A DNA stretch of 64,000 nt from Chenopodium formosanum (lineage: Eukaryota; Streptophyta; Magnoliopsida; Caryophyllales; Amaranthaceae): positions 37,735,665 through 37,799,664 of the forward strand of contig CM044868.1 of the NCBI GenBank assembly GCA_024500155.1, in the 5' to 3' direction. Position 1 is the first letter of the stretch. Each line of letters starts with the position of its first letter. The translations under genes and the position numbers were made by a program. This document shows, one piece after another, positions 8,315-21,251 of this stretch. The notes under the pieces are model-generated. The model saw only the letters and a list, made by a program, of their open reading frames with translations, did not search any database and was not told where the DNA came from.

Positions 8315-11300
8315 CATAGATTTTTGAATCAAATGAAAGTCAAACACATTCAAACAAAGCCTTTTGAATCAGATGAAAGTCAAACACATTCATACAAATC
8401 TTTTTAGATTGAAATAAAGTAAAACACATTTATACAAAGCTTTTTAATCAATAGAAAGTCAAACACATTCAAACAAATCTTTTTGGATCGAAATACAGTC
8501 AAACACATTCAAACAAAGCTTTTTGAATCAAAAGAAAGTCAAACACATTCAAACGAAGGTTTTTGAATCAAAAGAAAGTCAAACACATTCAAACAAATCT
8601 TTTTAAATCAAATGAAAGTCAAACACATTCAAACATAGCTTTTTTAATTAAATGAAAGTCAAACACATTCAAACAAATCCTTTTGAATGAAATGAAAGTT
8701 AAACACATTCAAACAAAACTTTTTGGATCGAAATACAGTCAAACACATTTAAATAAAGCTTTATGAATCAAAAGAAAGTCAAACACATTCAAATAATTCT
8801 TTTTTAATCGAAAAAAAGTAAAAACACATTCAAACAAAGTTTATGGAATAAAAAGAAAGTCAAACACAGTCAAACAAAGCTTTTTGAAAAAAGTGAAAGT
8901 CAGACACATTCAAACAAATCTTTTTAAATGATATGAAAGTCAAACACATTTAAAGAAATCTTTTTGATTCAAATAAAAGTGAAACACATTTAAACATAGC
9001 TTTTTGAATCAAATGAAAGTAAAACACATTCAAACACAGCTTTTTTGAATAAAATGAAAGTAAAACACATTCAAACAAAGATTTTTTTATAAAATGAAAT
9101 TCAAACACATTCAAACAAAGCTTTTTAGATCGAAATACAGTCAAACACATCAAACAAAGCTTTTTGATTCAAATGAAAGTCAAACACATTCAAACAATTC
9201 TTTTTAAATCAAATGAAAGTCAAACACTTTCAAACATAGGTTTTTGAGTCAAATGAAAGTCAAACACATTCAAACAAAGCTTTTTTAATCAAATGAAAGT
9301 TAAACACATTCAAATAAATATTTTTGAATCGAAATAAAGTCAAACACATTCAAACAAACTTTTTTGAATCAAATGAAAATCAAACACATTCAAACAAAGC
9401 TTTTTGAATGAAATGAAAGTTAAACACGTTCAAACAAGTCTTTTTGGTTCAAAATACATTCAAACACTAAACAATGCATTATGAATCAAAAGAAAGGCAA
9501 ACACATTCAAACAATTCTTTTTGAAACGACAAAAGTAAAAACACATTCAAACAAAGCTTTTTGAAAAAAAATAAAAGTCAAACACATTCAAACAAATCTT
9601 TTTGAATCATATGAAAGTCAATTACATTCAAACATAGCTTTTTTAATCAAATGAAAGTCAAACATATTCAAACAAATCTTTATCAATAAAAAGAAAGTCA
9701 AACACATTCTAACAATTATTTTTGAATCGAAAAAAAGTAAAACACATTTAAAAAAGCTTTTTGAATCAAAAGAAAGTCAAACACAATCAAACAAAGCTTT
9801 TTGAAAACAATGAAAGTCAAACACATTCAAACAAATCTTTTTAAATCATATGAAAGTCAAACACATTCAAACATAGCTTTTTGAATCAAATGAAAGTCAT
9901 ACACATTCAAACAAAGCTTTTTAGATTGAAATACAGTCAAACACATTCAAACAAAGTTTTTTGATTCAAATGAAAGTCAAACACATTCAAATAATTCTTC
10001 TTCAATCAAATGAAAGTCAAACACTTTCAAACATAGGTTTTTGAGTCAAATGAAAGTCAAACACATTCAAACAAAGCTTTTTTAATCAAATGAAAGTTAA
10101 ACACATTCAAATAAATCTTTTTGAATTGAAATAAAGTCAAACACATTCAAACAAACTTTTTTGAATCAAATGAAAGTCAAACAGATTCAAACAAAGATTT
10201 TTGAATGAAATGAAAGTTAAACACATTCAAACAAGTCTTTTTGGATCAAAATACATTCAAACACATTAAAACAAAGCATTATGAATCAAAAGAAAAGCAA
10301 ACACATTCAAACAATTCTTTTTGAATCAACAAAAGTAAAAACACATTCAAACAAAGCTTTTTGAAAAAAAATGAAAGTCAAACACATTCAAACAAATCTT
10401 TTTGAATCATATGAAAGTCATACACATTCAAACATAGCTTTTTGAATCAAATGAAAGTCAAACACATTCAAACAAAGCTTTTTGAATCAAATGAAAGTTA
10501 AACACATTCAAACAAATATTTTTTGATCGAAATAAAGTCATACACATTCAAACAAAACTTTTTTAATCAAATAAAAGTCAAACACATTCAAAAAAATCTT
10601 TTTAGATCGAAATACAGTCAAACACATTCGAACAAAGCTTTTTGAATCAAAATAAAGTCAAACACATTCAAACATAGCCTTTTGAATTAAATGAAAGTCA
10701 AACACATTCAAATAAATCTTTTTGAATCAGAAAAAGTCAAACACATTCAAACAAATTTTTTAGATTGAAATAAAGTCAAACACATTTAACAAAGCTTTTT
10801 GAATCAATAGAAATTCAAACACATTCAAACTAATCTTTTTGGATTTAAATACAGTTAAACACATTCAAACCAAGCTTTTAGATTCAATAAAAAGTCAACA
10901 CATTCAGACGAAGATTTTGAAACAAAAAAAGTGAAACACATTCTAACAAACCTTTTTGAATCAAATGAAAGTCAAACACATTTAAACAAATCTTTTTAAA
11001 TCAAATGAAAGTCAAACACATTCAAACATATCTTTTTTAATTAAATGAAAGTCAAACACATTCAAACAAATCCTTTTGAATGAAATGAAAGTTAAACATA
11101 TTCAAACAAATCTTATTGGATCGAAATACAGTAAAACACATTTAAATAAAGCTTTATGAATCAAAAGAAAGTCAAACACAACCAAACAAATATTTTTGAA
11201 AAAACTAAAAGTCAAACACATTCAAATAAAAATCTTTTTAAATCATATGAAAGTTAAACACATTCAAACACAGCTTTTTGAATCAAATGAAAGTCAAACA

Positions 11301-11762
11301 CATTTAAACAAAGCTTTTTGAATCAAATGAAAGTAAAACACATTCAAACAAAGCTTTTTGAATAAAATGAAAGTAAAAAACATTCAAACAAATCTTTTTA
11401 GATCGAAATACAGTCAAACACATTTAAACAATGCTTTTTGAATCGAAAAAAAGGAAAATACATTCAAACAAATTTTTTTTATTCAAAAGAAAGTCAAACA
11501 CATTCAAACAATGCTTATTGAATCTAAAGAAATTCAAACACATTCAAACAAAGCTTTTTAGATCAAAATACAGTTAAACACATTTAAACAAAACTTTTTG
11601 ATTCAAAGGAAAGTCCAACACATTCAAACAAAGGTTTTTGATTCAAAAGAAAGTAAAACATATTCAAACAACCTTTTTGAATCAAATGAAAGTCAAACAC
11701 ATTCAAATACATCTTTTTAAATCAAATGAAAGTCAAACACTTTCAAACATAGGTTTTTGAGT
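8315..11762. repeat. 40-bp satellite, diverged segment with ~0.8-kb higher-order period
   Basis: The satellite resumes in mid-monomer (CATAGATTTTTGAATC) and keeps the same orientation. A landmark starting GAATGAAATGAAAGTTAAAC recurs at 9406 and 10203, 797 bp apart (20 monomers). The stretch from about 10480 resembles the start of family B at 14080, but with many more differences than the B copies show among themselves. This looks like an older, less homogenised edge. Confidence 0.8.
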
Positions 11763-14070
11763 CAAATGAAAGTCAAACACAATCAAACAAAGGTTTTTGA
11801 AAAAAAAAAAAGAAAGTCAAACACATTCAAACAAATTTTTTAAAATTATATGAAAGTTAAACACATTCAAACAAAGTTTTTTGAATCAAATAAAAGTCAA
11901 ACACATTCAAACAAATATTTTTTGATCGAAATAAAGTCAAACACTTTCAAACAAAACTTTTTGAATCAAATAAAAGTCAAACAAATTCAAACATAGCTTT
12001 TTGAATCAAATGAAAGTCAAACACATTCAAACAAAGCTTTTTGAATCAAATGTAAGTAAAAAACATTCAAACAAATATTATTTGATCGAAATAAAGTCAA
12101 ACACATTCAAACAGAGCTTTTTGAATCAAATAACAGTCAAACACATTCAAACAAATCTTTTTAGATCGAAATACTGTCAAACACATTCGAACAAAGCTTT
12201 TTGAATCAAATGAAAGTAAAACACATTCAAACAAAGCCTTTTGAATCAGATGAAAGTCAAACACATTCAAACAAATCTTTTTAGATCGATATAAAGTAAA
12301 ACACATTTAAACAAAGCTTTTTAATCAATAGAAAGTCAATCACAAACACGTTCAAACAAATATTTTTAGATCGAAATACAGTAAAACACATTTAAATAAA
12401 GCATTATGAATCAAAAGAAAGTCAAACACATTCAAACAATTCTTTTTAAATCGAAAAAAAAGTAAAAACACATTCAAACAAAGTTTTTGTAATCAAAAGA
12501 AAGTCAAACACTATCAAACAAATCTTTTTGAAAAAATGAAAGTCAAACACATTCAAACAAAGCTTTTTCAATCAAATGAAAGTCAAACACATTCTAACAA
12601 GGCTTTTTGAATCAAAAGAAAGTCAAACACAATCAAACAAAGCTTTTTGAAAACAAAGAAAGTCAAACACATTCAAACAAAGTTTTTGTAATCAAAAGAA
12701 AGTCAAACACTATCAAACAAATCTTTTTGAAAAAATGAAAGTCAAACACATTCAAACAAAGCGTTTTCAATCAAATGAAAGTCAAACACATTCTAACAAG
12801 GCTTTTTGAATCAAAAGAAAGTCAAACACAATCAAACAAAGCTTTTTGAAAACAAAGAAAGTCAAACACAATCAAACAAATCTTTTTAAATCATATGAAA
12901 GTCAAACACATTCAAACATAGCTTTTAAAATAAAATGAAAGTCAAACACATTCAAACAAATCTTTTTGGATCGAAATACAGTCAAACGCATTTAAATAAA
13001 GCTTTATGAATCAAAAGAAAAACAAACACATTCAAACAATTATTTTTGAATCGAAAAAAAAGAAAAAACACATTCAAACAAACCTTTTAAAATGATATGG
13101 AAGTCAAACACATTCAAACAAATCTTTTTGATTCAAATGAAAGTTAAACACATTCAAACATAGCTTTTTGAATAAAATGAAAGTGAAACACATTAAAATA
13201 AAGCTTTTTGAATAAAATGAAATTCAAACACATTCAAACAAATCTTTTAAGATCGAAATACTGTAAAACACATTCAAACAAAGCTTTATCAATCAAAAAA
13301 AAGTCAAACACATTCTAACAATTATTTTTGAATCGAAAAAAAGTAAAACGCATTCAATAAAGGTTTTTGAATCAAAAGAAAGTCAAACACAATCAAACAA
13401 AGCTTTTTGAAAAAAATGAAAGTCAAACACATTCAAACAAATCTTTTTAAATCATATGAAAGTCAAACACATTCAAACATAGCTTTTTGAATCAAATGAA
13501 AGTCAAACACATTTAAACAAAGCTTTTTAGATCGAAATACAGTCAAACACATTCAAACAAAGATTTTTTATTTAAATGAAAGTCAAACACATTCAAATAA
13601 TTCTTTTTAAATCAAATGAAAGTCAAACACTTTGAAACATAGGTTTTTGAGTCAAATGAAAGTCAAAGATATTCAAACAAAGCTTTTTAAATCAAATGAA
13701 AGTTAAACACATTCAAATAAATCTTTTTTAATCGAAATAAAGTCAAACACATTCAAACAAACCTTTTTTAATCAAATGAAAGTCAAACACATTCAAACAA
13801 AGCTTTTTGAATGAAATGAAAGTTAAACACATTCAAACAAGTCTTTTTGGATCAAAATACATTCAAACACATTTAAACAAAGCATTATGAATCAAAAGAA
13901 AGGCAAACACATTCAAACAATTCTTTTTGAATCAACAAAAATAAAAACACATTTAAACAAAGCTTTTTGAAAAAAATGAAAGTCAAACACATTCAAACAA
14001 ATCTTTTTGAGTCATATGAAAGTCAAACACATTTAAACATGGCTTTTTTAATAGAATGAAAGTCAAACAC
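11763..14070. repeat. Satellite block D, copy 1
   Basis: This block of about 2.3 kb recurs at 44972-47279 with offset 33,209-33,210 bp (compare 12001 with 45210, 13809 with 47018). It opens with a monomer containing a 12-A run after GGTTTTTG, one base longer than in copy 2. Only isolated substitutions were seen between copies. Confidence 0.88.
12481..12878. repeat. 199-bp tandem duplication inside block D (copy 1)
   Basis: A five-monomer unit starting AAGTTTTTGTAATC at 12481 is repeated head to tail from 12680. It includes the distinctive CACTATCAAAC and CTAACAAGGC variants. The same duplication is at 45690-46087 in copy 2 of block D. Confidence 0.85.
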
Positions 14071-17000
14071 ATTCAAAAAAAGTTTTTTGAATCAAATGAA
14101 AGTCAAACACATTCAAACAAATATTTTTTGATCGAAATAAAGCCATACACATTCAAAAAAAAAATTTTAATCAAATAAAAGTCAAACACATTCAAACAAA
14201 TCTTTTTAGATCGAAATACAGTCAAACACATTCGAACAAACCTTTTTGAATCAAAATAAAGTCAAACACATTCAAACATAGCTTTTTGAATTAAATGAAA
14301 GTCAAACACATTCAAACAAATCTTTTTGAATCAGAAGAAAGTAAAACACATTCACACAAATTTTTTAGATCGAAATAAAGTCTAACACATTTAACAAATC
14401 TTTTTGGATTTAAATACAGTCAAACACATTCAAACCAAGCTTTTTGATTCAATAGAAAGTCAACACATTCAAACGGGAGATTTTGAATCAAACACATTCA
14501 AACAAATCCTTTTGAATGAAATGAAAGTTAAACTCATTCAAACAAATCTTTTTGGATCGAAATACAGTAAAACACATTTAAATAAAGCTTTATGAATCAA
14601 AAGAAAGTCAAACACATTCAAACAATTCTTTTTTAATCGAAAAAAAACTAAAAACTTATTCAAACAAAGTTTTTGGAATCAAAAGAAAGTCAAACACAAT
14701 CAAATATAGCTTTCTGAATCAAATGAAAGTCAAACACATTCAAACAAAGCTTTTTGAAACAAATGAAAGTCAAACACATTCAAACAAATATTTTTTTATC
14801 GAAATAAAGTCAAACACATTCAAACAAAGCTTTTTAAATTAAATAAAAGTCAAACACATTCAAACAAATCTTTTTAGATCGAAATACTGTGAAACACATT
14901 TGAACAAAGCTTTTTGAATCAAAATAAAGTCAAACACATTCAAACATAGATTTTTAAATCAAATGAAAGTCAAACACATTCAAACAAAGCCTTTTAAATC
15001 AGATGAAAGTCAAACACATTTAAACAAATCTTTTTAGATCGAAATAAAGTAAAACACATTTAAACAAAGCTTTTTAATTAATAGAAAGTCAATCACATTC
15101 AAACAAATCTTTTTGGATCGAAATACAGTCAAACACATTTAAACAAAGCTTTTAGATTCAAAAGAAAGTCAAACACATTCAAACGAAGGTTTTTGAATAA
15201 AAAGAAAGTCAAACGCATTCTTACAAACCTTTTTGAATAAAATGAAAGTCAAACACATTGAAACAAATCTTTTTAAATCAAATGAAACTTAAACGCATTC
15301 AAACATAGCTTTTTTAATTAAATGAAAGTCAAACACATTCAAACAAATCCTTTTGAATAAAATGACATTTAAACACATTCAAACAAAACTTTTTGGATCG
15401 AAATACAGTCAAACACATTTAAATAAAGCTTTATGAATCAAAAGAATGTCAAACACATTCAAACAATTCTTTTTGAATCGAAAAAAAGTAAAAAAACATT
15501 CAAACAAAGCTTTTTGAATCAAAATAAAGTCAAACACATTCAAACATAGCTTTTTGAATCAAATAAAAGCCAAACACATTTAAACAAAGCTTTTTGAATC
15601 AGATGAAAGTCAAACACATTCAAACAAATCTTTTTAGATCGAAATAAAGTCAAACACATTCAAACAAAGCTTTTTGAATCAAATAAAAGTCAAAAATATT
15701 CAAACAAATCTTTTTGGATCGAAATACAGTCAAACACATTCAAACAAAGCTTTTTGATTCAAAATAAAGTCAAACACATTTTTAATAAAGAATTTTTGAA
15801 TCAAAAGAATGTCAAACACATTCAAACAAAGCTTTTTGAATCAAATAAAAGTCAAACACATTAAAACAAATCTTTTTAGCTCGAAATGCAGTCAAACACA
15901 TTCAAACAAAGCTTTTTGAATCAAATGAAAGTGAAACTCATTCAAACAAATATTTTTAAATCATATGAAAGTCAAACACATTCAGTCAAAGCTTTTTGAA
16001 TCAAATGAATGTCAAACACATTGAAATAAATCTTTTTGAATCGAAATATAGTAAAGGACATTCAAATAAAGCTTTTTGAATCAAATGAAAGTCAAACACA
16101 TTCAAACAAAGCTTTTTGAATCAAATGAAAGTTAAACACATTCAAACGAAGCTTTTTGAATCAAATAAAGAGTCAAACACATTCAAACTAATCTTTTTGG
16201 ATTGAAATACAGTCAAACACATTCAAAAAAGCTTAATGAATCAAAAAAAAGTCAAACACATTCAAACAAATGCTTAATGAATCAAAACAAAGTCAAACAC
16301 ATTGAAATAAAACATTTTTCATCAATTGAAAGTCAAATACATTCAAACAAATCTTTTTAAATTAAATGAAAGTCAAACACATTTAAACATAGCATTTTAA
16401 ATCAAATGAAAGTCAAACACATTCAAACAATGCTTTTTGAATTAAATAAAAATCAAACACATTCAAATAAAGCTTTTTGAATCAAATGAAAGTCAAACAC
16501 ATTCAATTAAATCTTTTGAAATCGAAATAAAGTCAAACACATTCAAACAGAACTTTATGAATTTAAAAAAGTCAAACACATTCTAACAATTTTTTTTTAA
16601 TCAAAAAAAAAAAACACATTCAAACAAATGTTTTTGAATCAAATGAAAGTCAAACACTTTTAAACAAAGCATTTTGAATAAAATAAAAGTCAAACACATT
16701 CAAACATAGCTTTTTGAATCAAATGAAAGTCAAACACATTCAAACAAAGCTTTTTTAGTCAAATAAAAGTTAAATACATTCAAACAATTCTTTTTAAATC
16801 AAATGAAAGTTAAACACATTCAAACAAAGGTTTTTGAATCAAATAAATTCAAACACATTCAAACAAAGCTTTTAAAATTAAATAAAAGTCAAACACATTC
16901 AAACAAATCTTTTTAGATCGAAATACTGTGAAACACATTCGAACAAAGCTTTTTGAATCAAAATAAAGTCAAACACATTCAAACATAGATTTTTAAATCA

Positions 17001-20000
17001 AATGAAAGTCAAACACATTCAAACAAAGCCTTTTAAATCAGATGAAAGTCAAACACATTCAAACAATGCTTTTTGAATTAAATAAAAATCAAACACATTC
17101 AAATAAAGCTTTTTGAATCAAATGAAAGTCAAACACATTCAATTAAATCTTTTTGAATCAATTGAAAGTCAAACATATTTAAACAAATCTTTTTAGATAG
17201 AAATACAGTAAAAAATTTTCAAACAAAGCTTTTTAAATCAAATAAAAGTCAAACACATTCAAACAATGCTTTTTGAATCAAATAAAATTCAAACACATTC
17301 AAACAAATACTTTTGGATCGAAATACTGTCAAACACATTCAAACAAAGCTTTTTGAATCAAATAAAAGTGAAACACATTCAAACAAACCTTTTTGAATCA
17401 AATAAAAGTCAAACACATTCAAATGAATCTTTTTAAATCAAATGAAACTCAAACACTTTCAAACATAGGTTTTTGAGTCAAATGATAGTCAAACACATTC
17501 AAACAAAGTTTTTTGAATCAAATGAAAGTTAAACACATTCAAATAAATCTTTTTAAATCGAAATAAACTCAAACACATTAAAACTAACTTTTTTGAAACA
17601 AATGAAAGTCAAACACATTCAAACAAAGCTTTTTGAGTGAAATGAAAGTTAAACACATTTAAACAAATCTTTTTGGATCAAAATACAGTCAAACACATTT
17701 AAACAAAGCTTTATGAATCAAAAGAAAGTCAAACACATTCAAACAATTCTTTTCGAATCGAAAAAAGTAAAAACACATTCAAACAAAAATTTTTGAATCA
17801 ATAGAAAGTCAAACACAATCAAACAAAGATTTTTGAAAAAAAATGAAAGTCAAACACATTCAAACAAATCTTTTAAAATCATATGAAAGTCAAACACATG
17901 CAAACATAACTTTTAGAATCAAATGAAAGTCAAACACATTCAAACAAAGCTTTTTGAATCAATTGAAAGTCAAACACATTCAAACAAACATTTTTTGATC
18001 GAAATAAAGTCAAACACATTCAAACAAAGCTTTTTGAATCAAATAAAAGTCAAACACATTTAAACAAATCTTTTTAGATTGAAATATAGTCAAACACATT
18101 CGAACAAAGCTTTTTGAATCAAAATAAAGTCAAACACATTCAAACATAGCTTTTTGAATCAAATGAAAGTCCAACACATTCAAACAAAGCTGTTTGAATC
18201 AGATGAAAGTCAAACACTTTCAAACAAATCATTTTAGATTGAAATAAGGTCAAACACATTTAAACAAAGATTTTTGAATCAATAGAAAGTCAAACACAGT
18301 CAAGCAAATCTTTTTGGACCGAAATATAGTCAAACACATTCAAACAAAGTTTTTTGATTTAAAAGAAAGTCAAACAAATTCAAACGAAGGTTTTTGAATC
18401 AAAAGAAAATCAAACACATTCTAACAAACCTTTTTTAATTAAATGAAAGTCAAACACATCAAACAAATCCTTTTGAATGAATTGAAAGTTAAACACATTC
18501 AAACAAATCTTTTTGGATCGAATACAGTCAAACACATTTAAATAAAGCTTTATGAATCAAAAGAAAGTCAAACAAATTCAAACAATTCTTTTTGAATCGA
18601 CAACAGTAAAAACACATTCAAACAAAGCTTTTAGAATCAAATGAAAGTCAAACACATTCAAACAAAGCTTTTGTAATCAAATGAAAGTCAAACACATTCA
18701 AACAAACCTTTTCAGATTGAAATACAGTCAAACACATTCAAACAAAGGTTTATGAATCAAAAGAAAGTTCAACACATTCTAACAATTCTTTTTTGAATCG
18801 AAAAAAAATATAACACATTTGAACAAAGTTTTTTTAATCAAAAGAAAGTCAAAGACATTGAAACAAAGGTTTTTGAATCAAATAAAAGTCAAACACATTC
18901 AAAAAAATATTTTTAAATCATATGAAAGTCAAACACATTCACACAAAGCTTTTTCAATCAAATGAAAGTTAAACACATTTAAACAAAGCTTTTTGAATCA
19001 AATGAAAGTCAAACATATTCAAACTAATCTTTTTGGATTGAAATACAGTCAAACACATTCAAAAAAGCTTAATGAATCAAAAGAAAGTCAAACACATTCA
19101 AACAAATGCTTAATGAATCAAAAGAAAGTCAAACACATTGAAACAAAGCATTTTTTATCAATTGAAAGTCAAATACATTCAAACAAATCTTTTTAAATTA
19201 AATGAAAGTCAAACACATTTAAACATAGCATTTTAAATCAAATGAAAGTCAAACACATTCAAACAATGTTTTTTGAATTAATTAAAAGTCAAACACATTC
19301 AAATAAAGCTTTTTGAATCAAAAGAAAGTCAAACACACTCAAACAAAGCTTTTTGAATCAAATGAAAGTCAAACACATACAAACAAATCTTTTTAGATCG
19401 AAATACAGTCAAACACATTCAAACAAAGATTGATGAATCAAAAGAAAGTCAAACACATTCTAACAATTCTGTTTAAATAAAAAAAAAAAGTAAAACACCA
19501 TCAAACAAAAAAAAATTTTAAATCAAAAGAAAGTCAAACTAATTTAAACAAAGCTTAATGAATCAAATGAAAGTAGAACACATTCAAAGAAATACTTTTA
19601 AATCATATTGAAGTCAATCACATGCAAACAATGTTTTTTGAATCTAATGAAAGTTAAACACATTCAAACAATTCTTTTTTAGTCGAAAAAAAGTAAAACA
19701 CATTCAAACAAAGCTTTTTGAATCAAAAGAAAGTCAAACACATTCATACAAAGCTTTTTTTAATCTAATTAAAGTAAAACACATTCAAACATAGCTTTTT
19801 GAATCAAACGAAAGTCAAACACATTCAAACAAAGCTTTTTAAATAAAATGAAAGTCAAACCCATTTAAACAAATCTTTTTAGATCGAAATACAGTCAAAC
19901 ACATTAAACAAAGCTTTTTGATTCTAAAGAAAGTCAAACATATTCAAACATAGCTTTCTGAATCAAATGAAAGTCAAAAACATTCAAACAAAGCCTTTTG

Positions 20001-21251
20001 AATCAAATGAAATTCAAACACATTTAAACAAATCTTTTTAGATCGAAATACAGTAAAAAAATTTCAAAAAAGCTTTTTGAATCAAATAAATGTCAAACAC
20101 ATTCTAACAAATCTTTTTGGATCGAAATACAGTCAAACACATTCAAACAAAGCTTTTTGATTCAAAAGAAAGTCAAACACATTCAAACAAAGGTTTTTGA
20201 ATCAAAATAAAGTCAAACACATTCAAATAAAGCTTTTTGAACCAAATAAAAGTCAAACACATTCAAACAAATCGTTTTAGATCGAAATACAGTCAAAAAA
20301 ATTAAAATAAAGCTTTTTGAATCAAAATAAAGTCAAACACATTCAAACATAGCTTTTTGAATCAAATAAAAGCCAAACACATTCAAACAAAGCTTTTTAA
20401 ATCAGATGAAAGTCAAACACATTCAAACAAATCTTTTTAGATCGAAATAAAGTCAAACACATTCAAACAAAGCTTTTTGAATCAAATAAAAGTCAAAAAC
20501 ATTCAAACAAATCTTTTTTGATCGAAATACAGTCAAACACATTCAAACAAAGCTTTTTCATTCAAAAGAAAGTTAAACACATTTTTAATAAAGAATTTTT
20601 GAATCAAAAGAAAGTCAAACACATTCAAACAAAACTTTTTGAATCAAATGAAAATCAAACACATTCAAACAAATATTTTAAAATCAAATGAAAGTCAAAC
20701 ACATTCAAACAAAGCTTTTTGAATCAAATGAAAGTCAAACACATTCAAAAAATTCTTTTATAATTAAAATAAAGTCAAACACATTTAAACAAAGCTTTTT
20801 GAATCAAATAAAAGTCAAACACATTCAAACAAATCTTTTTAGATAGAAATACAGTAAACAAAGCTTTTTGAATCAAAAAAAAGTCAAACACATTCAAACT
20901 AAGGTTTTTAAATCAAAATAAAGTCAAACACATTCAAATAAAGCTTTTTGAATCAAATAAAAGTAAAACACATTCAAACAAATCGTTTTAGATCGAAATA
21001 CAGTCAAACAAATTAAAACAAAGCTTTTTGAATCAAAATAAAGTCAAACACATTCAAACATAGCTTTTTGAATCAAATAAAAGCCAAACACATTCAAACA
21101 AAGCTTTTTGAATAAGATGAAAGTCAAACACATTCAAACAAATCTTTTTAGATCGAAATAAAGTCAAACACATTCAAACAAAGCTTTTTGAATCAAATAA
21201 AACTCAAAAATATTCAAACAAATCTTTTTTGATCGAAATACAGTCAAACAC
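14071..21251. repeat. Satellite family B, unit 1 (7,181 bp)
   Basis: It starts at ATTCAAAAAAAGTTTTTTG, a landmark that recurs at 21252, 28966 and 47280. Internal markers keep their order and spacing relative to the next unit; for example 18993 pairs with 26305 and 15777 with 23088. This unit lacks 131 bp near 14490 present in the others, so its ancestral length was about 7,312 bp. Confidence 0.88.

Noticed and set aside
8315..8319. CATAG as one half of a target-site duplication of the retroelement
   Set aside because: It has the right length (5 bp) and place, but the left edge of the element is a truncation with no matching copy, so it cannot be confirmed.
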